Source of the DNA: an uncultured Saprospiraceae bacterium
Lineage (GTDB): Bacteria > Bacteroidota > Bacteroidia > Chitinophagales > Saprospiraceae
Direction of reading: 5' to 3'
NCBI GenBank assembly: GCA_937959375.1
Contig: CALGLS010000019.1
Span: forward strand, 1-9,888
Length of the DNA: 9,888 nucleotides
The notes below the pieces were generated by a model. That model was not told where the DNA came from and did not search any database. It saw only the letters and a program-made list of their open reading frames with translations. The position numbers and the translations under genes were made by a program. The stretch's first letter is position 1, and each line of letters starts with the position of its first letter. Of the stretch, positions 1-7,814 are shown piece by piece.

Positions 1-465
1 ATTCTCTGAAAATTCAGTCATTGCTAATTGGTAGTTCCCAATTGGATATTTCGTATCCTCCTCATTTGTACTTAAGAAGAAAGCACCGATACTGTTTTCT
101 GAATATGGCTTTATTTCGTAGGCAATCGTTGACTCCTCTCCGCTGTTTAAATCTTTAATAATAATGGTGGTTTCTGATATCGTTAAATGAAGGCACTCCG
201 CTCCAGGTTCTATTGGCACCCAGGCAGGTTGAGTTCCAATTAAGCCCCATTCACCAATGATATTCTTTTTTATCATGTCTAAATTGACAAGTCTTTCACC
301 TGTTATGACCTCCATGAGGTTTTTAAAATCTTCATAGGTCTTAAGTTTATCGCACTCCAATCCTAGCGTTTCTTCAGTTTCTTGCTTTGAAGCTTGACTT
401 TGCTGACTGCAAGAGAAAAGGATTAAAAGTAATAAGATATTTAAGGAAATAAATGTGGTTTTCAT
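1..465 (-). CDS. Putative lipoprotein, lipocalin-like (C-terminus off the left edge)
   Basis: The frame is open from an ATG at 465 to the left edge, giving 155 residues with no stop, so the gene is partial at its 3' end. The N-terminus is a clear lipoprotein signal: two polar residues, a long Leu/Ile stretch, then the lipobox L-F-S-C with the lipidated cysteine at residue 19. A polar Gln/Ser/Lys/Glu-rich tether follows. From about residue 60 a Gly-Glu-Trp motif is followed by alternating hydrophobic strands, which suggests a small beta-barrel of the lipocalin-like kind; that fold call is inference. Expected location is the periplasmic or outer face of a membrane. It lies 200 bp downstream of the regulator gene on the same strand and has its own candidate promoter, so it is probably a separate unit. 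No specific function is recognised. Confidence 0.75.
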   Translation of the reverse strand, partial: MKTTFISLNILLLLILFSCSQQSQASKQETEETLGLECDKLKTYEDFKNLMEVITGERLVNLDMIKKNIIGEWGLIGTQPAWVPIEPGAECLHLTISETTIIIKDLNSGEESTIAYEIKPYSENSIGAFFLSTNEEDTKYPIGNYQLAMTEFSEN

Positions 466-485
466 TGTTGTGATATTAAGTTAAA

Positions 486-517
486 CAATTTTATGCCTTT
501 ATAAGATTGCCACTCAA
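486..517 (-). promoter_or_regulatory. Candidate Bacteroidota-type promoter of the lipoprotein gene
   Basis: On the minus strand, TTG (515-517) is followed after 21 bases by TAAAATTG (486-493). The Bacteroidota housekeeping consensus is TTG, 19-21 bases, then TAnnTTTG; here one position of the -7 element differs. The -7 box ends 20 bases before the ATG at 465, leaving a short leader. Such weak matches are common in AT-rich DNA, so this is only a candidate. Confidence 0.3.
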
Positions 518-665
518 AATATAAGAATGACATTCCTGACTGAAAAAGAACTTCCTTAGATAAAGGCTCTCAATAAGTCAAACGCAATTTTTCTACTTAG
601 GGTTGGGTGGAGATAAAAAAGTTGTTTAAAACGTAGATGCCTGCGCTCGCAAAAACCAGCTACCC

Positions 666-3407
666 TCATTCCTCCTTCCAAGAGCTAGGTGTCTGCTTGT
701 ATTTTGCCTTAAAGGCCGTAGAAAAATACGAAGGTGAAGTATAACCCACCTGATAAGCAATTTCGGCAATACTTAGCTTGCCTTCTCTCAGCAAAAATTT
801 TGCATGCTCCAAACGCACGTTTTGTATATAGTCTGTTACCGAACAATCTAAAATGGCTTTCACCTTTCGGTAAACCTGGACTCTTGACAAGTTCAAAGCT
901 TCACATATGTCGTTGACGCTCAGTTTTGGATTTGTATAATTTGCATAAACCGTGGCTTTGAATTCGCTAATAAATTTCTTATTCAACTTATCAGAAGGCG
1001 AAGCATTAATAGCGATGTCACCAATGTAGCGGGATTTTAAAACGGAACGATTCTTTAATAAAGTTGTAATGTGCTGTTTTAAAATATCAAAATCAAAGGG
1101 CTTGGTGAGATAAATATCTGCGCCCGTTTTGAGGCCTTCCAATTGCTGATCCCGGGTGGCACGAGCGGTCAACAAAATGACGGGGATGTGCGCAGTGCGT
1201 AAATCTGTTTTTAGGATATTAGCGATTTCGATTCCGTTTTTCCCGGGCAGCATTACATCACAAATTATAAGATCTGGTATTTGCTCAAAGGCTGCATCAA
1301 GACCGGCATTACCATCTGAAGCTAGAAGAATATCGTAAATAGGAGAAAGTTTTCTTTCTAGAAAAACGCTCAAATCTTGATTATCTTCTATAATTAAAAT
1401 ACTCTGTTCCTGTGAAGCAGCAGAAAAGGTTTCAAAGCTTTCTAGCTCAGGCTGGTCCTCATAAGTTTCTTTTTTCACAGCCTCAATAACAGGAACAGCT
1501 TGCTCACCTTTAATTTCGTTTGGTTCAAAATGTTCATTCCCTAATAACAAACGAATTTCAAATCGGGTACCTACCCCTACTTCGCTAGCAACCGATATGC
1601 TTCCATGATGTAATTCGACCAACATTCTAGAGAGTGATAAACCGAGTCCGGTTCCTTGCGTACTGTAAGATTCTCCCTGATAAAAACGTTCAAAGGCGTT
1701 TTCAGCATGTTCTTTTGACATTCCTCTTCCGTTGTCTTCTACCTTTACAACAATAGCTTTGTTGAGTTCGTCTTTAACAACGATAATATGCACACGCCCG
1801 CCATCCTTAGTAAATTTAAAGGCATTGGACAACAAATTAAAGACCACTTTATCCAACATTCCCGAGTCAAACCAAACGTCTATTTCTTTTTCTCTGGAAA
1901 AAAAAGCTAGATCTATTTTCCGCTGTTTTGACTGCTTTTCAAAAGCTTCTATAATATCCTTTAAAAAAGAAATCAAATCCTGCTTCACTACGGTCACCTT
2001 CATTTTACCGTTTTCGATTTTCCGAAAATCCATCAATTGATTCACTAGTCGTAGCAATCTATTTGAATTTTTTCGAATCATTCCCAGATCCTTTCTTTTT
2101 TCTCTTGATTTCTCTGAGTTGAGCAATTCATCTACAGCGCCATGTATTAAGGTAAGTGGTGTGCGGAATTCGTGCGATATATTGGTAAAGAATTTGAATT
2201 TTTCTTCTGTAGCCAATCGAGCTTGCTCTGCGATTTCCATGATCTGATTTCGCTGTTGTATAACCTCTTCATTTTTCAATTCTAGTTTTTTATTGGCTTC
2301 TTTTTTTGCTAGAAGTGACAGAAGATTAGAAGCTCCCAAAAGCACCACAATAATCAAAGCAGCCAACAAAATATAAATCAAATTACGCTGATTGGAATAG
2401 AATTTAATCTGCTCTACAATCTTAAAATTTTGTCGTTCGATATTCTGCTGTTGGCTTAATATTTTGTTGTATTGCAAGGTCATGATTCGAATATTCCGAT
2501 CATCAATGACGGTAGTTTGCAGTTTATTTTGTTTATTAAATTGTTCCTTATTGTGGATATCCATTGCCAACTGAATGACCTCAGTCCCTCCAGTCGGATA
2601 AAGCATAGTGGCATTTAGAAAACCATCATCAATGGCTTGAAGTCCACCATTAGGTCCTGGAGTTCCATCAACACCGAGGTAAAATAATTGATCTTTTTTA
2701 CCAAGTGTATCTAATACTTTTGCAACAGTTTGGCAAAGGATGTCAGTATGACCAAAAGCAATATTTGCCTGTGGGTATTGATTCACATAGTCAGGAAATT
2801 CATGTATCAATTTTTCAATATCTCCTTCAGATTTCACAGCTGCTACAATTTCGAGATCCGGAAAATCGGCAATAGCATCTCGAAAACCTCTACTCCTTTC
2901 AATAGCTGGTGAAATATTCATGGCCAATTGAATCTCTAATATTTTACCACTACCATTAAATTTACTAACGATATATTCACCTGCAGTTTTTCCAATTTGA
3001 TAATTATCAGCACTAATGAAGGCGGTATAGTTTTCAGAGTTCACTTTCCGATCAATTAAAACAACAGGGATGCCGCTCTGATATACTTCCTCAACGACAG
3101 TCGTTAAGGCATCGGTTTCATTAGGAGCTATGATAAGTAGGTCGATTCCTTTAGCAACCATCTCTCGAATCTGAATTATTTGTGTTTCGCTCGAATTATC
3201 AGCGACTGCCATTTCAAAGACAACTTCAGGATGAAAAGACATCTCCATGCGCATTTCTTGCTCCATCATATCGCGCCAAGGGTCGTTGCAGCATTGGGAG
3301 AAACCTATGTAAAATTCCTTTTCTTCCTTGTTCTGACCACAAGAGGTAAGTTGAATCACTAGGATCAATAAAAAGAAGCGGAAAAGATTTGAAGATTCAA
3401 ATGACAT
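666..3407 (-). CDS. Hybrid two-component system sensor/regulator with periplasmic sugar-binding-type sensor and AraC-type output
   Basis: This one-protein signalling system senses a periplasmic ligand and controls transcription. Counting from the ATG at 3407 (913 aa): a signal ending in lipobox L-T-S-C (Cys23); a Peripla_BP/LacI-type binding domain at about 31-317; a membrane segment at about 341-365; a short coiled linker; a HisKA domain with S-H-E-F-R-T-P (phospho-acceptor His412); an ATPase domain with N box Asn528, DNGRG at 558-562 and GTGLGL at 585-590; a receiver at about 668-786 with Asp717, Thr747 and Lys769; and an AraC-type helix-turn-helix at about 815-911. All catalytic residues are intact. 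Members with this kind of sensor, such as Bacteroides BT1754, bind monosaccharides and control glycan-use genes; the ligand here is unknown. The frame also opens at a GTG at 3416; I chose the ATG because it is the commoner start and keeps a full signal. It follows the CotH gene closely, so the two are probably co-transcribed. Confidence 0.93.
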   Translation of the reverse strand: MSFESSNLFRFFLLILVIQLTSCGQNKEEKEFYIGFSQCCNDPWRDMMEQEMRMEMSFHPEVVFEMAVADNSSETQIIQIREMVAKGIDLLIIAPNETDALTTVVEEVYQSGIPVVLIDRKVNSENYTAFISADNYQIGKTAGEYIVSKFNGSGKILEIQLAMNISPAIERSRGFRDAIADFPDLEIVAAVKSEGDIEKLIHEFPDYVNQYPQANIAFGHTDILCQTVAKVLDTLGKKDQLFYLGVDGTPGPNGGLQAIDDGFLNATMLYPTGGTEVIQLAMDIHNKEQFNKQNKLQTTVIDDRNIRIMTLQYNKILSQQQNIERQNFKIVEQIKFYSNQRNLIYILLAALIIVVLLGASNLLSLLAKKEANKKLELKNEEVIQQRNQIMEIAEQARLATEEKFKFFTNISHEFRTPLTLIHGAVDELLNSEKSREKRKDLGMIRKNSNRLLRLVNQLMDFRKIENGKMKVTVVKQDLISFLKDIIEAFEKQSKQRKIDLAFFSREKEIDVWFDSGMLDKVVFNLLSNAFKFTKDGGRVHIIVVKDELNKAIVVKVEDNGRGMSKEHAENAFERFYQGESYSTQGTGLGLSLSRMLVELHHGSISVASEVGVGTRFEIRLLLGNEHFEPNEIKGEQAVPVIEAVKKETYEDQPELESFETFSAASQEQSILIIEDNQDLSVFLERKLSPIYDILLASDGNAGLDAAFEQIPDLIICDVMLPGKNGIEIANILKTDLRTAHIPVILLTARATRDQQLEGLKTGADIYLTKPFDFDILKQHITTLLKNRSVLKSRYIGDIAINASPSDKLNKKFISEFKATVYANYTNPKLSVNDICEALNLSRVQVYRKVKAILDCSVTDYIQNVRLEHAKFLLREGKLSIAEIAYQVGYTSPSYFSTAFKAKYKQTPSSWKEE

Positions 3408-3455
3408 ACATTTCACTATAATAACAATTTAAGAACTCTAAGAGAGAATCAAAAC

Positions 3456-5630
3456 TCAAAATACAACAATACGCTCAATACCAAGTAACTTTTCATTCAT
3501 TTCTGCTCTCAAAATGTAAACACCTGCCCCATTTTTCAAGTCCGAAACATCTAATATAAACTCTTGATTTTCATCCACTAATGCCTCCACTTCTCTAGAA
3601 AAACAAACCTTACCACGTATATCCAACAAAGTTAATTTTAGCTGACCAGATTGATCTACCTTTGTTGTTATGCTCAATTGACCAGTTGTAGGATTAGGAC
3701 TTACGACCAAAGATTCGCTGTAATCAATTCCCGTATTTGAGGCTGGACCACAAAGCCCGAAAATATTCTGATCCATCCAGTCCATTCGATCTGTTATAAA
3801 ACTTTTCATCGCATCAATTTCTCCTTCATAGGTTCCCGGCGTAAATGGACTCGGCATAACATAGCCATCTAAAACTGGCCAACGTTGAAAATTACGATCC
3901 ACAACTGGCTCCAATAACAATGCTTTTTCATCAACAAAAGCGAGTATCGAATCCAATGCTAATTCATCATTACGCAACTCTTCCCATCTGCATTTGACAA
4001 GATTAATAAATAGGTCTTGCTCAAAAAGTTCTCCCCACCAAAACGGATTGAATATACCACAATGTTCATCATAAACCCATCCCCAATCGGTCCATGAGTT
4101 GCAATAATCAGCATTGCCAAAAGCAAAATTAAAATCCCATACTGGTCCCGCTTTTAGTAGTCCTCCATTGCTATCCTTATCTTTGTACATATAGAAGCTA
4201 ATGCGATAAGCATCTACATTTTTTGTCAATTCTTGCAAAATAAAGTGATCGGCAAAAGATGGTAAATCAATAAAGTCGTAGTAAAATTTTCCACCAATAG
4301 AAACTGAGGAAAATTTCATGGCAATTTCAAAACTATCGATAAAGGATTGAATATAAGCTTCTTGTTGAGGTTGAATTTTAGAACGTTTTGGAGAAACATA
4401 TTGAAAACGCAATTTTTGACCAGGATTATTAACCATATCATATAGAGAGTACCAATCCGTGTCTCCTTTATCACATTTGATGATGTAGCCTCCTGTTAGC
4501 TCATCACCAGAAATATCCTCTGCCCGAAGCTTTGCAATGTCTACCCGATTTTCATCTCGTTTAATGCGTTCCATAAGAGCATAAACTCCCTCGTATTGTT
4601 CGTTGATGAGGAGTTCGACCAATCGCGTACGACTCGCGTACTGACCAATCTTATTCGCCATTTCCATGGCAAGCACATTTCGGATAAGCGTTTTGTCTGC
4701 ATAAGGTCCATGCAATACCCAGTCCTCTTCTCTTGGGAAATTCAAAAACGAGGAATCCATATCTTCCCAATTGGCATCTTTTAATTCTACGCTATAGCCA
4801 TTTTTCGGATAATACATTTGAGAATATTGCCCACGTCTTTCTATTGTTATATTTCCAAAGTATTCGTTTATGGTATCAGTTCCGATATTGAGTTGACCAT
4901 CACCATTCCAGATAATTCCCATTTCTGCTTGTATAGAAGGTTCGTCCGGAATGTATTCTCCCCAGGTATTAATTTTCACAATAGGTAAGGGCGTTTCAAA
5001 ATCATTCGTTATAAACCAATCCGGTGTTGGTCCATAATCACTTGAAGTATCTGAAATACCAAATGACAGCCAATACAAGGTCGTCATATCAGAACTGACC
5101 AAACCTTCATAGTTGTGAGTTTGGATAGACAGGACGTTTTCTCCATTGTTGAGCAACTGTTGAATACTTGATGGGGCTAGATTGAAAGCAATGGGGAGAC
5201 CGCCTTGATACATAAGCGCTTCCCTAAATTCAGGCGTCCAAGCATCATGAGGAGGCGGATTTCCTTCTAAGTTAGCACGTGCGATTTCGATCCCATTTAG
5301 ATAGGCAACAAAACCATCGTCATAATCAGCATGGAATACAATCGCCTCTACTTTAGATTTGTCGGCCACATCGAATTTGCGTCGCATGTAGAGTGATTCC
5401 GTTGGGGAAATGATGGTATTATCGTCATCATCCGCGTAACCAATGCTACCCTCTCCCTCAAGCCAAGACGTATCATCAAAATTGGCAGCATTCCAATCGC
5501 CAGGAGGCTCGCTAGTTCCCAAGCGGTATTTCCAAAGACTATCAGCATAAACCGCCGTTTCCCAATGGTCGATTTGTGCATAAGCGGATGTCTCCAAAAT
5601 AAAAAACAGCAGGAGCAGTAAGTGTCTCAT
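3456..5630 (-). CDS. T9SS-secreted CotH kinase family protein with N-terminal jelly-roll-like domain
   Basis: Counting from the ATG at 5630 (724 aa): signal peptide 1-18 ending Ala-Tyr-Ala; a beta-sandwich module at about 21-190, with the 'DYDDGFVAYLNG' strand-turn typical of galactose-binding-like folds; a CotH domain at about 216-620; and a Por-type sorting domain at about 641-724 that starts with the usual S-P-N-P and carries a G-V-Y-I-L-R strand. CotH landmarks are present: R-R-G-x-Y-S followed by Lys276 (ATP-binding lysine region), an L-M-E-R-I-K-R segment with N-R-V-D-I, an E-L-x-K-N-x-D-A segment, and G-P-V-W-D-F (Asp499, metal-binding position). CotH proteins are atypical protein kinases, known from Bacillus spore coat. 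The sorting domain implies passage across the outer membrane to the surface or medium. An ATG at 5657 would add nine residues; I prefer 5630 because it begins a standard signal peptide and has AAAAGG seven bases upstream. The substrate is unknown. Confidence 0.9.
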   Translation of the reverse strand: MRHLLLLLFFILETSAYAQIDHWETAVYADSLWKYRLGTSEPPGDWNAANFDDTSWLEGEGSIGYADDDDNTIISPTESLYMRRKFDVADKSKVEAIVFHADYDDGFVAYLNGIEIARANLEGNPPPHDAWTPEFREALMYQGGLPIAFNLAPSSIQQLLNNGENVLSIQTHNYEGLVSSDMTTLYWLSFGISDTSSDYGPTPDWFITNDFETPLPIVKINTWGEYIPDEPSIQAEMGIIWNGDGQLNIGTDTINEYFGNITIERRGQYSQMYYPKNGYSVELKDANWEDMDSSFLNFPREEDWVLHGPYADKTLIRNVLAMEMANKIGQYASRTRLVELLINEQYEGVYALMERIKRDENRVDIAKLRAEDISGDELTGGYIIKCDKGDTDWYSLYDMVNNPGQKLRFQYVSPKRSKIQPQQEAYIQSFIDSFEIAMKFSSVSIGGKFYYDFIDLPSFADHFILQELTKNVDAYRISFYMYKDKDSNGGLLKAGPVWDFNFAFGNADYCNSWTDWGWVYDEHCGIFNPFWWGELFEQDLFINLVKCRWEELRNDELALDSILAFVDEKALLLEPVVDRNFQRWPVLDGYVMPSPFTPGTYEGEIDAMKSFITDRMDWMDQNIFGLCGPASNTGIDYSESLVVSPNPTTGQLSITTKVDQSGQLKLTLLDIRGKVCFSREVEALVDENQEFILDVSDLKNGAGVYILRAEMNEKLLGIERIVVF

Positions 5631-5657
5631 AGATGAACCTTTTAAATTTTGATGCAT

Positions 5658-6103
5658 CCGAAAAGTACTTACTTTCGCTCGATTGGAGTTTCAAAATTGG
5701 TTCTTTTACTTTTGATTTTGGTTCATCAGATGATATTCGAAGGAATATGATCCTATGTCGATAAATATCTAGTCGTCGGCCTTAGTTTTTAAATACTTTT
5801 CTTTTTCAATTCTTCATCCCAAATGATTGATTATCTGTAGATTAAGAGACGCTTTGATTACACAAATTCCCCTCAATCTCTCGCTTACAAAGCCTGCACT
5901 TGCCCAATGTTCTAACTTAACTAACACCCAATATTGATTTGTTTTATTATGAAAATTGTTATATAATGGTAGAGAAACCCTCTTTTATACTTGAAGTTGT
6001 TGTCAGACGCACACCAAAAATGCTTACGGCATCATATTTTAGCGTAGCTTCTTTGCGAATTCTTAAACAACCTCAATTAGAAATTGATTAAAACCACTTG
6101 AAA
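5658..6103. other. Divergent intergenic region between the CotH gene and the peptidoglycan-binding gene
   Basis: This stretch must hold the promoters of both flanking genes. No match to the full Bacteroidota promoter consensus stands out. Weak -7-like boxes are TACTTTTC on the minus strand just upstream of 5657, with poor -33 spacing, and TATACTTG at 5986-5993 on the plus strand, with no TTG at the right distance. A 41-residue ORF at 5966-6091 is listed separately. No long inverted repeat, tRNA or terminator is seen. The copy at 6063-6071 of a nonamer shared with other gene-free stretches is described in the findings. Confidence 0.5.
5966..6091 (+). CDS. Possible 41-residue small ORF upstream of the peptidoglycan-binding gene
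   Basis: An ATG at 5966 opens a frame that runs to TAA at 6089-6091, 12 bases before the ATG at 6104 and in the same frame as that gene. The product would be a basic 41-residue peptide with no signal peptide and no recognised family. It could be a leader peptide, a small independent gene, or chance, since an open frame of this length is not rare in AT-rich DNA. There is no good ribosome-binding site; TATAAT directly precedes the ATG. Treat as unproven. Confidence 0.18.
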   Translation: MVEKPSFILEVVVRRTPKMLTASYFSVASLRILKQPQLEID

Positions 6104-7612
6104 ATGTTCCAGAAAATTATTGATTTTTTTAAATCGCTCTTTGGCGGAAAAAAGAAAAAAACTAGGCCTAGTTCCCCTTCTGCTAGCAATTCAACGTCTA
6201 GTGCTAAACCACAACCTAGTCCGAAAACGACGACGAAAATTCCAACTCCTCCTCCACCTCCTAAAGTTGAAAAAACTATTGTAAAGGAACCCGTAAATTT
6301 CACAGCACCTTCTGCAACTTTATGCTTGGGTTGTTATGATGCAGGAGTTGATCGGGCAAAAATCACAGGTCTTTTAAAGATTTATCATCAAAGAATGAGT
6401 GGCATTCCTGACAGCGTTAAGTTTAGCAAATTCCGTCATAGTGATTTGGTAGACTGGGTAGAGCCACAAGAAGTTAATGGCAAGGCAGTCGCTGTTTTGC
6501 AAGGATTTTTGCGAGATGTAGGCTTTCTTCCAACCTATAGCAATATCGATGGTATTTTCGATTACACCACACAAGCTGGCGTTCGTTTATTTCAAGAATA
6601 TGTACGAACCATTGAAAAAGATACGAGCATTGGCATACCCGATGGCGTCATTGGAAAAAATGGCTGGAAGCACATCAAACGCTGGGTGGAAGGACACAAA
6701 ACTGCTACTGCTTGGAAACGTGGGCAACGTAGTGCAGAATACAATAAGTGGATCAGCTTAATGGATCAAGCCAGAAAACATTATGAAAGTAATCCGCATC
6801 TCATTTTGGATAAGGTCAACGCAAAGGTTGCTGAAATAGGAACGAATAAAGTCGACACGCTAAGTATTGATAATTGGAAAACGGATGAAAATCAGATTCA
6901 CCTAATTGGCATTCGAAGAAAAGAAGAAGAAAGGGAGAAGAACCGATTGCGTCAAAACGATGATCTATTTATTCTCTTGATTGATGGAATGGTTTTTAAA
7001 TTCTGGGGCTCAACTGATCCAAACTACAAAGCAAAAAATAGAAAGGACGAGGCTTTCCTAGTTGAAGGTCAACATAAGTTTAGATTTGGTTGGCATAATC
7101 GATCGCAAGCGAATCAAAATAAAGTTTATCAAGGGTTGAATCCGTTTAATCATGGTGTTTTAGTTTTTAGAGATCGGGATAATGATGACAAATTAACGGA
7201 TGCTGATATTCTTTCAAAAGGGATTGACAATACACCAAACAATACGATTAATATTCATTGGACAGGTGCAGGACAGGGAGCTTCTGGAACCTGGTCTGCA
7301 GGTTGCCAAGTCTTTGCAGGAAAAAATTATATCAATAATAATGGCGACCTAATTGATTGCTCAAGTTTTGCGGCTGTTGGAACCACCGATTTAAAAAATA
7401 ATAGTTCTAAAATGAGCCTTTCAAAAACGAAAGCTGCCTACAATATGTTTATCGACTTACTCATTCTCTTCCGACCAAAAGATGTCGATTACCTGTATTA
7501 CACACTTGGCCGAGATGATACATTTTCGCACAAATTTGTAATCGATCTTTCTGGAGATGATATGCTTTCTGATACTTTAAATGTCTTTAAATTACCGGAT
7601 GATTTGGGTTAA
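6104..7612 (+). CDS. Peptidoglycan-binding protein with C-terminal L,D-transpeptidase-like (His...SAGC) domain
   Basis: The protein is 502 aa from the ATG at 6104; a TTG at 6098 is in frame but less likely. There is no signal peptide. Residues 1-20 form a short amphipathic Phe/Ile-rich helix ending in K-K-K-K, then a Ser/Thr/Pro linker with five prolines runs to about 60. Cys74 and Cys77 form a CxxC. A PG_binding_1-type domain lies at about 123-194, with the 'VLQGFLRDVGF...DGIFDYTTQAGVRLFQ' pattern split by a short loop, and then a charged helical region to about 285. The C-terminal domain at about 290-460 has a hydrophobic strand with I-D-G, an EF-hand-like Asp loop (357-368), and I-N-I-H (His385) followed 16 residues later by S-A-G-C (Cys401). 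YkuD L,D-transpeptidases use the same His-to-Cys spacing with S-H-G-C. Binding of peptidoglycan is well supported; cysteine-dependent cross-linking or cleavage is inference. A strong terminator follows, so the gene appears to end its transcript alone. Confidence 0.8.
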   Translation: MFQKIIDFFKSLFGGKKKKTRPSSPSASNSTSSAKPQPSPKTTTKIPTPPPPPKVEKTIVKEPVNFTAPSATLCLGCYDAGVDRAKITGLLKIYHQRMSGIPDSVKFSKFRHSDLVDWVEPQEVNGKAVAVLQGFLRDVGFLPTYSNIDGIFDYTTQAGVRLFQEYVRTIEKDTSIGIPDGVIGKNGWKHIKRWVEGHKTATAWKRGQRSAEYNKWISLMDQARKHYESNPHLILDKVNAKVAEIGTNKVDTLSIDNWKTDENQIHLIGIRRKEEEREKNRLRQNDDLFILLIDGMVFKFWGSTDPNYKAKNRKDEAFLVEGQHKFRFGWHNRSQANQNKVYQGLNPFNHGVLVFRDRDNDDKLTDADILSKGIDNTPNNTINIHWTGAGQGASGTWSAGCQVFAGKNYINNNGDLIDCSSFAAVGTTDLKNNSSKMSLSKTKAAYNMFIDLLILFRPKDVDYLYYTLGRDDTFSHKFVIDLSGDDMLSDTLNVFKLPDDLG

Positions 7613-7658
7613 GTTTTACCTGAAGATAATATAGGTTCCTAGCTTTGGATACCGAATA

Positions 7659-7689
7659 GTGGGAGCTCATTGAGCTTTCACTTTTTTTT
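7659..7689 (+). terminator. Rho-independent terminator after the peptidoglycan-binding gene
   Basis: A 10-bp stem (7659-7668 with 7672-7681, including two G-U pairs) closes a 3-base ATT loop and is followed directly by eight T residues (7682-7689). It begins 47 bases after the stop codon at 7612. This is the clearest intrinsic terminator in the window and separates the gene from the TolC gene downstream. Confidence 0.85.
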
Positions 7690-7814
7690 GTCCCTAGCTG
7701 CTAAATTCCATTCTTCTTTCCAACAAAATAGCTACCTTCATCTTGCGAACTAATACGCTGTTTTTTAAGCGAAGTTGTTTAAGAAACAAAGCATAGCTCA
7801 TACTTTCAACCTAA

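Noticed and set aside
1732..2040. Plus-strand ORF of 102 codons
   Set aside because: Lies wholly inside the kinase domain of the regulator on the other strand; no family resemblance, and the sense frame has intact catalytic motifs.
3408..3416. GTG start for the regulator
   Set aside because: Adds three residues only; the ATG at 3407 is the more usual start and keeps a complete lipoprotein signal.
5348..5581. Minus-strand ORF of 77 codons inside the CotH gene
   Set aside because: Out-of-frame shadow of the jelly-roll-like domain, which is well conserved in the main frame.
6088..6303. Minus-strand ORF of 71 codons rich in Gly, Val and Phe
   Set aside because: It is the antisense of the Pro/Ser/Thr/Lys-rich N-terminus of the peptidoglycan-binding protein; its low-complexity composition comes from that.
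7720..7814. TACCTTCA (near 7730) and TACTTTCA (near 7801) as promoter -7 boxes of the TolC gene
   Set aside because: Each has two mismatches to TAnnTTTG and neither has a TTG at 19-21 bases upstream.
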